NCBI GenBank assembly: GCA_003535475.1
Contig: DOHC01000205.1
Coordinates: 4,982-15,300, forward strand
Reading direction: 5' to 3'
Length of the DNA stretch: 10,319 nucleotides
DNA from: Nitrospiraceae bacterium
GTDB lineage: Bacteria > Nitrospirota > Thermodesulfovibrionia > Thermodesulfovibrionales > UBA1546
The translations under genes and the position numbers were made by a program. Under the pieces are notes generated by a model. It ran no database searches, was not told where the DNA came from, and saw only the letters and a list, made by a program, of their open reading frames with translations. The first letter of the stretch is position 1; each line of letters begins with the position of its first letter. Below, one piece after another: positions 1 through 6,756 of the stretch.

Positions 1-978
1 TTCGGCATATCACTGAAAAAAGTGGAACGTGAAATTGTTGCCACTGTCAAAAAAATTGTCATCCTCACCATTTTTCTTATTGCTGCCGGATTCGGGGTTA
101 TACTTTTGCTGAGCAGGCGGTTTATAAGTCCAATAACGCAGCTTGCAGCCACTATGGAAAAAACAGGAGGGGATTATCTTGATGTTAAGGTTGACGTGAA
201 AGGGCATGATGAACTCGCCATCCTTGGAGAAAGATTCAACCGCATGATTGAGAGGATAAAACAGGCAAACGAAGAACTTAAAAGGACGCATGAGAAATTA
301 GTCCAGTCGGAAAAACTTGCATCTATAGGCATTCTTGCCGCCGGAGTCGCCCATGAAATAAACAATCCGCTCGGAGGGCTTTTCAACTGTCTTCATATGT
401 TAAGGCAAAATATTGACAACCATGAGTTCAGACAGAGGTATCTTGATTTTATCAAGGAAGGGCTTGAGAAGATAGAAAACATAGTTAATAGGCTTTTATA
501 TATGGCAAGAAAGGATGAGCATAAGACTGCTGTTATAAATGTCAGGGATTCTGTGGAAAATGTCTATTCTTTTGTGGATTACAAGGCAAAAGAAGGCAGG
601 GTTTCGTTTGTCAATGAAATAGAAAATAGTTTGAGTATTATTATTGACCCGCATGATTTTCAGCAGGTGGTGCTTAACCTTTTTATAAATGCGATTCAGT
701 CAATGGAAGATGGAGGCTCATTAAAGGTCAGAGGGTATAGAGAAGATTCAAAGATTAAAGTAGAGTTTAGCGATACAGGCAGCGGTATTGCGCATGAAAA
801 CCTTGGAAGGATTTTTGACCCGTTTTTCACCACAAAGCCTCCAGGAGAAGGGCAAGGACTTGGGCTCTGGTTGACTTACGAGATAATCAGAAGCTACGAT
901 GGAAAAATTTCTGTTGAAAGTGAGGCCGGTAAAGGAAGCACATTTACCTTGACCTTCCCAACAGGTGACCCGGTATGA
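1..978 (+). CDS. Membrane sensor histidine kinase (NtrB-like), 5' end cut by the window
   Basis: The reading frame is open back to base 1, so the GTG at 22 is probably an internal valine and the sensor part lies upstream of the window. Residue numbers here count from that GTG. A membrane helix (about 12-30) is followed by a HAMP linker (about 31-85), a short coiled stretch, and a HisKA dimerisation domain with H-box AHEINNPLGG, where His111 is the expected phosphoacceptor. A HATPase domain then carries an N box (VVLNLFINAIQSM), a G1 box (DTGSGI), an F box (DPFFTTKPPGEG) and a G2 box (GQGLGLWL). The kinase core looks complete and active. The residues before the helix (FGISLKKVERE) resemble the exit of a periplasmic Cache-type sensor, which is inference. 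It probably phosphorylates the sigma-54 regulator that starts 75 bases downstream. The signal cannot be told from this fragment. Confidence 0.93.
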   Translation, partial: FGISLKKVEREIVATVKKIVILTIFLIAAGFGVILLLSRRFISPITQLAATMEKTGGDYLDVKVDVKGHDELAILGERFNRMIERIKQANEELKRTHEKLVQSEKLASIGILAAGVAHEINNPLGGLFNCLHMLRQNIDNHEFRQRYLDFIKEGLEKIENIVNRLLYMARKDEHKTAVINVRDSVENVYSFVDYKAKEGRVSFVNEIENSLSIIIDPHDFQQVVLNLFINAIQSMEDGGSLKVRGYREDSKIKVEFSDTGSGIAHENLGRIFDPFFTTKPPGEGQGLGLWLTYEIIRSYDGKISVESEAGKGSTFTLTFPTGDPV

Positions 979-1004
979 AATACTTGTAACAAGTCTCTCA
1001 ATAT

Positions 1005-1030
1005 GTCATTCCTGCGGAAGCAGGAATGAC
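1005..1030. repeat. Palindromic repeat (REP-like hairpin) between kinase and regulator
   Basis: Two perfect 11-base arms, GTCATTCCTGC at 1005-1015 and GCAGGAATGAC at 1020-1030, flank a GGAA loop. No T-run follows, so it does not look like an intrinsic terminator. The GTCATTCC...GGAATGAC form is a widespread type of dispersed intergenic palindrome in bacteria. It could modulate or stabilise the transcript between the two genes. Confidence 0.75.
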
Positions 1031-1053
1031 GGTAAGGCGGAGGGTATTTTCAG

Positions 1054-2391
1054 GTGAAAGAGACTATTTTATTGATTGAAGATGAAAAGCTGATGAGGGT
1101 TACTATTGAGGATGCTCTCAGGGCAGCAGGCTATGAAGTCGTGTCCTTTGAAACAGGGACAGAGGCGATTAATATTTTAAAGAACAACTCTTTTGATGTA
1201 ATTGTTACCGATGTCAGGCTGCCGGATGTTGATGACCTCAACATTCTCAATGAAATAACCCAGTCAAACAATGCGCAGGTAATAATTATGACGGCGTTTG
1301 GCACAATAAAAGACGCAGTGGATGCTATGAAATTAGGGGCATTTGATTATATAACAAAACCGTTTTCTCTTGATGAATTCCTTCTCATTATAAAAAGGGC
1401 GCTTGATGTAAAAAGACTCAAGGATGAAAATGCCAGGTTAAAAAAGGACATTAGCAGATGCTATTCATGCCCTGATATAATAGGCAAGAGCAGTGGAATG
1501 GGAAAGGTCTTTTCACTGGTTAAAAAGGTTGCTGCAACTGATTCAAATATACTTATATCAGGTGAGAGCGGGACAGGTAAAGAGCTTATAGCTACAACTA
1601 TTCATTATCAGAGTATGCGCTGCGATAAGCCGTTAATAAAGATTAACTGCGCCGCTATGCCCGAAGGACTAATTGAAAGCGAGTTGTTTGGATATGAAAA
1701 GGGCGCATTTACAGGCGCACTCAAGAGAAAGCCCGGCAGATTTGAGCGCGCAGACAGAGGCAGTATTTTTCTTGACGAGATAGGAGATTTGCCCCTTTCA
1801 ACGCAGGCAAAGCTCTTGAGGGTAATACAGGAAAAGACATTTGAGAGAGTCGGCGGGATAGAGACATTAGATACAGATGTAAGGATAATTGCCGCAACAA
1901 ACAAGAACCTTGAAGAAGAGGTGAAAAAAGGGAGGTTCAGGGAAGACCTTTATTACCGCCTCAATGTAATACCAATCACGCTTCCTCCTTTAAGGCAGCG
2001 CAGGGAAGACATTCCACTGCTTATTGAGTTCTTTTTAGGCAGGTCTAAAAATAAACTTTTTAAAAATATCAGATTTTCAAAAGAGGCAGTTGATGTCCTG
2101 CTTGAATATGACTATCCAGGCAATGTAAGGGAACTGGAGAATATTGTTGAAAGGTGTATAGTGCTTTCCAATTCAGATATAATCAGCAGAGATGATATTC
2201 CCTCTTTTGTTTCAGGGAAAACTGGCAAAATGCAGCTTTTACTTTCAGATGTAGCTGCTGGCGCAGAAAGGGCTCATATAATCAAAGTCTTAAAAGAGAC
2301 AAATGGAAGCAAGACAATGGCCGCAGGGATTTTAGGTATCAGCAGAAAGACCCTCTGGGAGAAGATGAACTCATATAGGATTGAACTTTAA
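1054..2391 (+). CDS. Sigma-54-dependent response regulator, NtrC family
   Basis: This 445-residue protein has the full NtrC layout. The receiver domain (about 1-120) has acidic residues ED near position 9-10, phosphoacceptor Asp53 (IVTDVRLPD), Thr80 and Lys102. The AAA+ domain (about 142-375) has Walker A GESGTGKE (170-177), the sigma-54 contact loop GAFTGA (217-222), Walker B SIFLDEIG (237-244) and the FREDLYYRLNV segment. A Fis-type helix-turn-helix ends the protein (about 405-441, MAAGILGISRKTLWEKM). The start is GTG at 1054, preceded by a GGAGGG stretch around 1039-1044. When phosphorylated it should bind DNA upstream of a sigma-54 promoter and remodel the RNA polymerase holoenzyme through ATP hydrolysis. 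It is probably co-transcribed with the kinase. The sigma-54 promoter at 2624-2641 is the obvious nearby target. Confidence 0.96.
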   Translation: MKETILLIEDEKLMRVTIEDALRAAGYEVVSFETGTEAINILKNNSFDVIVTDVRLPDVDDLNILNEITQSNNAQVIIMTAFGTIKDAVDAMKLGAFDYITKPFSLDEFLLIIKRALDVKRLKDENARLKKDISRCYSCPDIIGKSSGMGKVFSLVKKVAATDSNILISGESGTGKELIATTIHYQSMRCDKPLIKINCAAMPEGLIESELFGYEKGAFTGALKRKPGRFERADRGSIFLDEIGDLPLSTQAKLLRVIQEKTFERVGGIETLDTDVRIIAATNKNLEEEVKKGRFREDLYYRLNVIPITLPPLRQRREDIPLLIEFFLGRSKNKLFKNIRFSKEAVDVLLEYDYPGNVRELENIVERCIVLSNSDIISRDDIPSFVSGKTGKMQLLLSDVAAGAERAHIIKVLKETNGSKTMAAGILGISRKTLWEKMNSYRIEL

Positions 2392-2440
2392 CCCGGATAA
2401 TGTTGACAAGAGACATGGACAGTAGGTTAATTGCATTTTT

Positions 2441-2472
2441 GTGTTAAGGTGCTAAGGTATTTAGGTGTTACT
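2441..2472. repeat. Imperfect tandem octamer, four units
   Basis: The units are GTGTTAAG, GTGCTAAG, GTATTTAG and GTGTTACT, head to tail. The last unit overlaps the first dyad (2466-2483). No function is known. It could be a decayed microsatellite-like repeat or part of a regulator-binding region. Confidence 0.6.
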
Positions 2473-2483
2473 TAAATGTAACA
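2466..2483. promoter_or_regulatory. Dyad repeat, possible upstream activator site
   Basis: TGTTAC (2466-2471) and its exact reverse complement GTAACA (2478-2483) are separated by six bases. The 18-base size suits a dimeric helix-turn-helix protein. It lies about 175 bases upstream of the predicted sigma-54 start site, within the usual range for NtrC-family activator sites. Binding by the regulator encoded at 1054-2391 is inference. Confidence 0.4.
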
Positions 2484-2580
2484 ACCCGGTTTTATGCTGC
2501 CTGTCAATATAAATCACTAAATTATCTTTTAATACAACCTGTTAGAAAATCTCCATGTTTTTATGCGTTTAGTTTTCGTA

Positions 2581-2594
2581 ACAAGGCTTCTTGT
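2581..2594. promoter_or_regulatory. Second dyad repeat upstream of the sigma-54 promoter
   Basis: ACAAG (2581-2585) and CTTGT (2590-2594) flank GCTT. Together with the preceding GT the left arm reads GTAACAAG, which shares GTAACA with the right arm of the dyad at 2466-2483. It is centred about 63 bases before the predicted transcription start. It may be a second, weaker activator site. Confidence 0.3.
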
Positions 2595-2623
2595 AAAAAT
2601 CCTTCTATTTCAATGAGTTAGAA

Positions 2624-2641
2624 TTGGCATGAAGATTGCTT
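2624..2641 (+). promoter_or_regulatory. Sigma-54 (RpoN) promoter
   Basis: TTGGCATG (2624-2631) and TTGCTT (2636-2641) match the -24/-12 consensus (TGGCAYG, N4, TTGCW). GG at 2626-2627 and GC at 2638-2639 are exactly ten bases apart, which places the start of transcription near 2651. It lies 233 bases after the sigma-54 activator gene and about 57 bases before the start codon of the iron-sulfur membrane protein. It very probably drives 2698-6477. Confidence 0.88.
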
Positions 2642-2678
2642 GTATTTAACGAACAATCAATCATTCATTGCAGGCAAG

Positions 2679-2685
2679 AAAGGAG
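2679..2685 (+). promoter_or_regulatory. Ribosome binding site deciding the start at 2698
   Basis: AAAGGAG lies 12 bases before ATG 2698, a rather long gap but the only good site. The upstream in-frame TTG at 2668 has no Shine-Dalgarno sequence before it, and starting there would put this AAAGGAG inside the coding region. Confidence 0.6.
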
Positions 2686-2697
2686 AAAATAGTAGAA

Positions 2698-4110
2698 ATG
2701 CAAATGAATTTGCTAAAGTATGTAGGGGAAAACAGAAGATATCTGCCGTCAATATTGTGGGTATTAAGATTTTTAAATCTTGTAGCCGTAGTCGTAATTA
2801 TTTACTTTGGGATTGCAATTACAGAAAAGGCGGCAGCCGACACGAATATAAACTCTATAATATGGTTTATATGGTGGCCGTTTATAGCGTTTCAAGTTAT
2901 TTTTGCCGCAAGATTATGGTGCAGCATGTGCCATTTAAGATTAATTGCAGATACCTTTGACAGGTTTGGATTGAATTTAAAGGTTCCTCAATGGGTTATA
3001 AAATATGGAACAACAATTCCTGTGTTTGCAATAATAGCAATTTTTGTCTTGCATTCCATGGTTGTAAGTTATGAGGTGAATCACTTTGCGCACCTTACCG
3101 CTATATATTTGATAATCCTTGCGGTATATGCCGCATCTGTCGGCTTGCTGTTTGAAAGACATGCCTTTTGTAAATATTTCTGCCCCTTGATTGGAGTACT
3201 TGGGAATTACACAAGAGTTTCTCCAACAGAATTAAGATCCGCTGATGCAGAAACATGCAGGCAGTGCAGAGACAAGGAATGTGTCAAGAACTGTCAAAAC
3301 AAATTATATATGGGAACCATGGACGATCAGCAGCAGGAAAACTGTCTTTTATGTATGAGATGCGTAAAGCATTGCCCTAAAAACAACATCAGATTTTCAT
3401 TCAGGCCCTTTTTAAAAGGATTATGGAATTCTCCAAAGAGGACAATTTCAGGAACGCTTGCAGTCAGCGTCATGCTCGGGATCCTGATAGGTGAAGTTGG
3501 AGAGGAATGGGAAGTAGTTGATAAATTTATTTTGACAGTTCCCGCATTCCTTGGAGATTTAACAGGCTTTGAAAGGATATTCAGCATTAGTGCGGAGCAA
3601 GGATTTCTTATATGGGAATCTATCTGGCTGTTTATTATTCAACCGTTAATTATTTTAGGGATTTGCGGGGCGGCAGCATGGGTTTTTGCAGGGAAAAGAA
3701 GCGCTGTGGAGTATATTAAAATTTATGCCCTTGGGTTTATTCCGCTGATATTAAGTCTTCACATAACAAAACTTTTTATCAAATTTAATGCAAACGTGCT
3801 GTATCTCCCTTATATTGCCAGCGACCCTTATGGAGTTGCCACTGCACAGGCAATAGCAAATGGAACATTAGCAAAGCCTTCTGCCCTTTTTGTATCCGGC
3901 AGCCTTGAAGGATGGCTATTACTGGCGTTTGTTGCTGTATTTGGGTTAATCGGAAGTTTATATGTAACACAGAAGATTTCAAAGACAAGCTTTGCTGATA
4001 ATCCGGGAGACGGATTAAAAAGCTCAATTCCTTTCTTTTTTATGATAACATTTGTTGGCGTTATATTTATACTGACAATCTATAATTGGCGCATCGTTGG
4101 AGGAGGATAA
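2698..4110 (+). CDS. Polytopic membrane protein with 4Fe-4S clusters, NapH/NosR-like
   Basis: The 470-residue protein has about nine membrane helices (near 22-41, 53-71, 105-122, 134-152, 249-266, 309-331, 341-361, 403-423, 444-462). Its central soluble part carries two ferredoxin-like cysteine sets: C187, C190, C195, C199 (CxxCx4CxxxC) and C216, C219, C222, C226 (CxxCxxCxxxCP). Pairs at membrane ends are C75/C78 (LWCSMCH) and C158/C162 (CKYFCP). The second pair matches the CxxxCP motif of NapH, NosR and CcoG-type proteins, which move electrons across or into the membrane. The first pair is a shortened variant. The protein has four or more helices beyond the core of NapH-type proteins. Start ATG 2698 is preferred over TTG 2668 because of the ribosome binding site. 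It is the first gene after the sigma-54 promoter, and the CBS gene follows after six bases. The electron acceptor is unknown. Confidence 0.85.
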   Translation: MQMNLLKYVGENRRYLPSILWVLRFLNLVAVVVIIYFGIAITEKAAADTNINSIIWFIWWPFIAFQVIFAARLWCSMCHLRLIADTFDRFGLNLKVPQWVIKYGTTIPVFAIIAIFVLHSMVVSYEVNHFAHLTAIYLIILAVYAASVGLLFERHAFCKYFCPLIGVLGNYTRVSPTELRSADAETCRQCRDKECVKNCQNKLYMGTMDDQQQENCLLCMRCVKHCPKNNIRFSFRPFLKGLWNSPKRTISGTLAVSVMLGILIGEVGEEWEVVDKFILTVPAFLGDLTGFERIFSISAEQGFLIWESIWLFIIQPLIILGICGAAAWVFAGKRSAVEYIKIYALGFIPLILSLHITKLFIKFNANVLYLPYIASDPYGVATAQAIANGTLAKPSALFVSGSLEGWLLLAFVAVFGLIGSLYVTQKISKTSFADNPGDGLKSSIPFFFMITFVGVIFILTIYNWRIVGGG

Positions 4111-4116
4111 GACAAA

Positions 4117-5079
4117 ATGGGATCAATACTAAACAAAAAGGTTAAAGAAGTAATGCATCATGGAGTAATTACAGTAACACGGGATGCATCAGAAAAAGAT
4201 ATATGTAAGATTATGAGTGACAATCATGTGTCATGTGTTGCAGTTAATAACGAAAATAAAGAGATTGTCGGCATAGTTTCAGGTACGGACATTCTAAAAT
4301 GTATAGTGGAATGTAAAGGCCAAGCTTGTCCTTTTAAGGCAGGCGATAGAATGACAAAAAATCCGATCTCAGTGGATGTAGATGACGATTTAAAACAGGC
4401 AATTGATGTATTAAGCAAGAAAAGAATTCACAGGGTTTTAGTTGCTTCTAAAGGAAATCCTGTAGGGATATTAAGCGCAACTGATATAGTAAACGAAATC
4501 GGGAAAACATCAGAGGAAAAGCCGGAAATGTTGTATTCAAGGTTAGAGAAATTTGAGAAAGAAATAAAGAATTTAGAGGCTCTTGAGATAGGCAAGAGGA
4601 AGGTTTCCGCTGTTATGACTCCTGGGGTTATGATGATTCCAATGACGATCAGCGTTAGAGAAACCGCAAAAATCATTTCTGATAAAAAAATTCATAGAAT
4701 AATAGTAGTAACTGATGAAGGAGAGATGATAGGAGTAATTTCAGCCATGGATATTTTAAAGCCATTTGCTGAAGAATTTGCTGATACCCCAACAGACAGA
4801 GGAATTTTAGAGCACCGCCGCGTGATTGCCGGCGATATAATGACAGGAAAGATTGAATGGATTGAGCATTGGAGGACATTTGGAGAGGCTGTGGAAAAGA
4901 TGGCAAGCAAGAATATCCATGCATTACTTGTTTTATTTACACGAGGGGAAATCGATGAGATGAAAGACAGGCCTATTATGACAAGAGGAGTTGTTCAGGG
5001 AGTGAATATCCCAATAGGATTTTTAAGTGTAAGCGATATTGTAAGAGAGATTGCACTTAAAAATAACCATAGCTTGTAG
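4117..5079 (+). CDS. Four-CBS-domain (double Bateman) protein with cysteine-rich loop
   Basis: The 320-residue soluble protein consists of CBS motifs at about 8-62, 77-129, 162-217 and 238-313, each with the usual xxGIVSxxDIL-type ending (GIVSGTDIL, GILSATDIV, GVISAMDIL, GFLSVSDIV). A charged helical linker (about 138-162) separates the two pairs, and the fourth CBS contains an insertion near 275-295. CBS pairs commonly bind adenine nucleotides or S-adenosylmethionine and regulate a partner. No catalytic domain is attached, so it probably acts as a separate sensor subunit. It has five cysteines in the first half (C30, C40, C62, C66, C71), the last three forming Cx3Cx4C between CBS 1 and 2. 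GGAGGAGG (4099-4106) lies ten bases before ATG 4117. Only six bases separate it from the iron-sulfur membrane protein, so joint translation and a physical link to that protein are likely. Confidence 0.9.
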   Translation: MGSILNKKVKEVMHHGVITVTRDASEKDICKIMSDNHVSCVAVNNENKEIVGIVSGTDILKCIVECKGQACPFKAGDRMTKNPISVDVDDDLKQAIDVLSKKRIHRVLVASKGNPVGILSATDIVNEIGKTSEEKPEMLYSRLEKFEKEIKNLEALEIGKRKVSAVMTPGVMMIPMTISVRETAKIISDKKIHRIIVVTDEGEMIGVISAMDILKPFAEEFADTPTDRGILEHRRVIAGDIMTGKIEWIEHWRTFGEAVEKMASKNIHALLVLFTRGEIDEMKDRPIMTRGVVQGVNIPIGFLSVSDIVREIALKNNHSL

Positions 5080-5154
5080 CAGGTGGAGTGAAGCGGAAAT
5101 GCACCTTGCGGGATTGTCCGAATTGTCTGAAAAAAACAAAAGGAGGAGAGAAAA

Positions 5155-6477
5155 GTGTTTAGAAGGATGATTTTTGTTTTGGTTATGATTGCCATGTCGG
5201 GCGTTTCTGCAGCGCAGGCTGGGGAAGGTGTAGCTATTCTGAAAATCCTGTTGAAGAAGGGAGTTATCACAGAACAGGAATACAAAGCAATTAAAGAAGA
5301 GTTGAAAGCAGAGACCCAAAAGGCACAGATGAAGGAAGAGATAAAAAAAGAGGTTATGGAAGAAGTGGCAAAGAAAAAAGACGAAGGGCTTCCTACGTGG
5401 ACTAAGAGGATAAAACTTTCAGGACTATTAGAGGGAGAATACCGCTGGAAAAAATACAGGGATATTTCCAATAAGAACTCTGATTCCACATCAGATCTGT
5501 ATCTGAGAAGACTTGAATTAGGACTTGAGGCTGAACTTACCGACTGGATAAAGGCGAATACGGCTTTGAACTCCGAGTGGATAGGGGACAGCGTTAACAA
5601 TGGTGACCAAAAGATAACTGTTGATGAGGCGACTATAACCCTTCAGAAGGAAAAGTTTCCTCTTTATCTTGTCATGGGCAAAAGGCCGCAGCCCTTCGGC
5701 GTATTTGAGAATCATCTCATAACCGACCCGATGACCCAAGATGCCTATGAGACCAAAAAGGTGGGCTTGACAGCCGGATATACGGGCCCTCTTGGCCTCG
5801 ATGTGTCAGCTACTGTTTACAAGGGTGAAGAGCAGATGGATCACCTCGTCGCTTCAGGGTTATTTGAAGTAACCAGAAACAGTGCGACAGGGAATGACGT
5901 GGGCTCTTATGTCCTGTCAGCCTCAATATCCCCTGTTGAAGATCATCTGAAGTTTTTCGTCAGCTATCTCTCGGAGCCCGGAAGGGGAAGCAGGAATGAT
6001 ACAGCAAGTTTAGGCATCAGCGCTGGGATTCCCGGGCTGAAGAACCTCAGGCTTGATAGTGAGTACATGAAGGCGCTTAAAAGAGAGAGGTATTCAGGGT
6101 TCAATGAGGCGTTTAAGGAGGGAGTATTCTCCATAACAGGATCCTATGTATTCAACACAAGGGAGAGACACGAGAAGATAGGCGGTGCAGAGTTGAAAGA
6201 GCAAAAGGCACATGTGACAGAAGAGCCCATAGAACTGGCATTACGGTTTGAGCGTTTTGACGACGATGAACTGGCAGAGAAGACTTCTTCATGGTCGGCA
6301 AAGAACAGGTATAGTCTGGGTGCGAGATACTCGTTTTACCGCGATGAAAAGAAAGACGTTACAGCGTATGTCGGCACTGAATTCAGGTATACGGATTACA
6401 GGCTCCACAGTAGCCTGACGAATACAAGGGCAGACAATAATAAGGAGATGTTCCTGAAACTCGGACTGAGCTTCTAA
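5155..6477 (+). CDS. Outer-membrane porin, LbtU-like
   Basis: The 440-residue precursor has a signal peptide (1-22, hydrophobic core about 6-19, likely cut after AQA). A helix-forming segment follows (about 26-76, with ILLKKGVITEQEYKAIKEEL then Lys/Glu-rich coiled coil), and then alternating amphipathic strands to a C-terminal phenylalanine (KLGLSF), the usual outer-membrane barrel signature. The block around 115-185 (LYLRRLELGLEAELTDW, VDEATITLQ, GKRPQPFGVFE) resembles the LbtU siderophore-porin family and related phosphate-selective-type porins. The coiled coil may trimerise or touch the peptidoglycan layer. The start is GTG 5155, eight bases after AGGAGG (5141-5146); an ATG at 5167 is too far from it. 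There are 75 bases to the CBS gene and no obvious promoter, so it is probably in the same sigma-54 operon. The substrate cannot be read from the sequence. Confidence 0.85.
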   Translation: MFRRMIFVLVMIAMSGVSAAQAGEGVAILKILLKKGVITEQEYKAIKEELKAETQKAQMKEEIKKEVMEEVAKKKDEGLPTWTKRIKLSGLLEGEYRWKKYRDISNKNSDSTSDLYLRRLELGLEAELTDWIKANTALNSEWIGDSVNNGDQKITVDEATITLQKEKFPLYLVMGKRPQPFGVFENHLITDPMTQDAYETKKVGLTAGYTGPLGLDVSATVYKGEEQMDHLVASGLFEVTRNSATGNDVGSYVLSASISPVEDHLKFFVSYLSEPGRGSRNDTASLGISAGIPGLKNLRLDSEYMKALKRERYSGFNEAFKEGVFSITGSYVFNTRERHEKIGGAELKEQKAHVTEEPIELALRFERFDDDELAEKTSSWSAKNRYSLGARYSFYRDEKKDVTAYVGTEFRYTDYRLHSSLTNTRADNNKEMFLKLGLSF

Positions 6478-6484
6478 AGAAAGA

Positions 6485-6507
6485 TTATGCAATCCTTGCA
6501 GGCATAA
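6485..6507. repeat. Small palindrome between porin and cbiM fragment
   Basis: TTATGC (6485-6490) and GCATAA (6502-6507) are exact reverse complements separated by 11 bases, with an alternative inner pairing TGCAA/TTGCA (6488-6492 and 6496-6500). It could be an operator for the former transporter gene or a weak hairpin. There is no T-run, so it is not a standard terminator. Confidence 0.3.
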
Positions 6508-6521
6508 CGTGGAGATTTTAA

Positions 6522-6665
6522 ATGCACATATCTGCCGGATATTTAGGACCGATAACATACGGAAGCCTATGGGCAGCCGTTATTCCAATCTGGATTTACG
6601 CCTCAAAAAAGATCAAGGAGATATTGAAGGCGTCTCAGGTTCCTCTGCTTCGGTTACCATGTTAA
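6522..6665 (+). pseudogene. cbiM: N-terminal fragment of a CbiM-type cobalt/nickel transport protein
   Basis: ATG 6522 opens a 47-codon frame beginning MHISAGYLGPITYG and containing SLWAAVIPIWIYASKKIKEI and QVPLL, then ends at TAA. This matches the conserved start of CbiM/NikM, the membrane subunit of energy-coupling-factor cobalt or nickel importers. In that family Met-His at the extreme N-terminus helps bind the metal, a first helix follows, and a QVPLL motif leads into the next helices. CbiM proteins are normally 200 residues or longer; here similarity stops right after QVPLL, and I see no continuation in other frames up to 6756. GTGGAG (6509-6514) lies seven bases before the ATG, so translation signals survive. 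It follows the porin by 44 bases. It is most likely a remnant after deletion. A functional short peptide is possible but less likely. Confidence 0.7.
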
Positions 6666-6756
6666 ATGATCTGACACGGATATTTTACCAAATTGTGTCA
6701 ATATTATTCTTGATGGGCACCTTGTGAGAAAACTTTTATTCAACAGATGATATAAC
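6666..6756. other. Convergent intergenic stretch
   Basis: This short AT-rich gap lies between the cbiM fragment (+) and the end of gatB (-). I find no clear hairpin with a T-run on either strand, and no remaining transporter sequence. Confidence 0.5.

Noticed and set aside
2465..2484. GTGTTAC...GTAACA resembling the NikR operator described for deltaproteobacteria
   Set aside because: The spacer here is six bases, whereas the known nickel-repressor sites have a much longer spacer (13 or more). A lone GTAACAC half-site at 9790-9796 also lacks a partner.
2920..2934. CxxCH as a covalent heme c site in the membrane protein
   Set aside because: The context (RLWC...LRLIAD) aligns better with the first CxxxCP-type motif of NapH/NosR proteins, and there is no signal peptide or other cytochrome feature. 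It is kept only as an open question in the findings.
2640..2960. 106-codon frame on the + strand overlapping the iron-sulfur membrane gene
   Set aside because: It lies in another frame of a gene with clear cysteine motifs and helices, has no family character, and begins inside the sigma-54 promoter.
5099..5170. Possible 23-codon leader peptide before the porin
   Set aside because: The frame runs through the porin ribosome binding site and start. It has no repeated regulatory codons or terminator structure, so chance is the better explanation.
4995..5600. 201-codon frame on the minus strand across the porin start
   Set aside because: It is antisense to a well supported signal peptide and coiled coil. 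Its Ser/Phe-rich composition is what the reverse strand of Lys/Glu codons gives.
6666..6756. Frameshifted continuation of the CbiM fragment
   Set aside because: All three forward frames after 6650 were read, and none gives the next conserved CbiM segments, so truncation fits better than a single frameshift.
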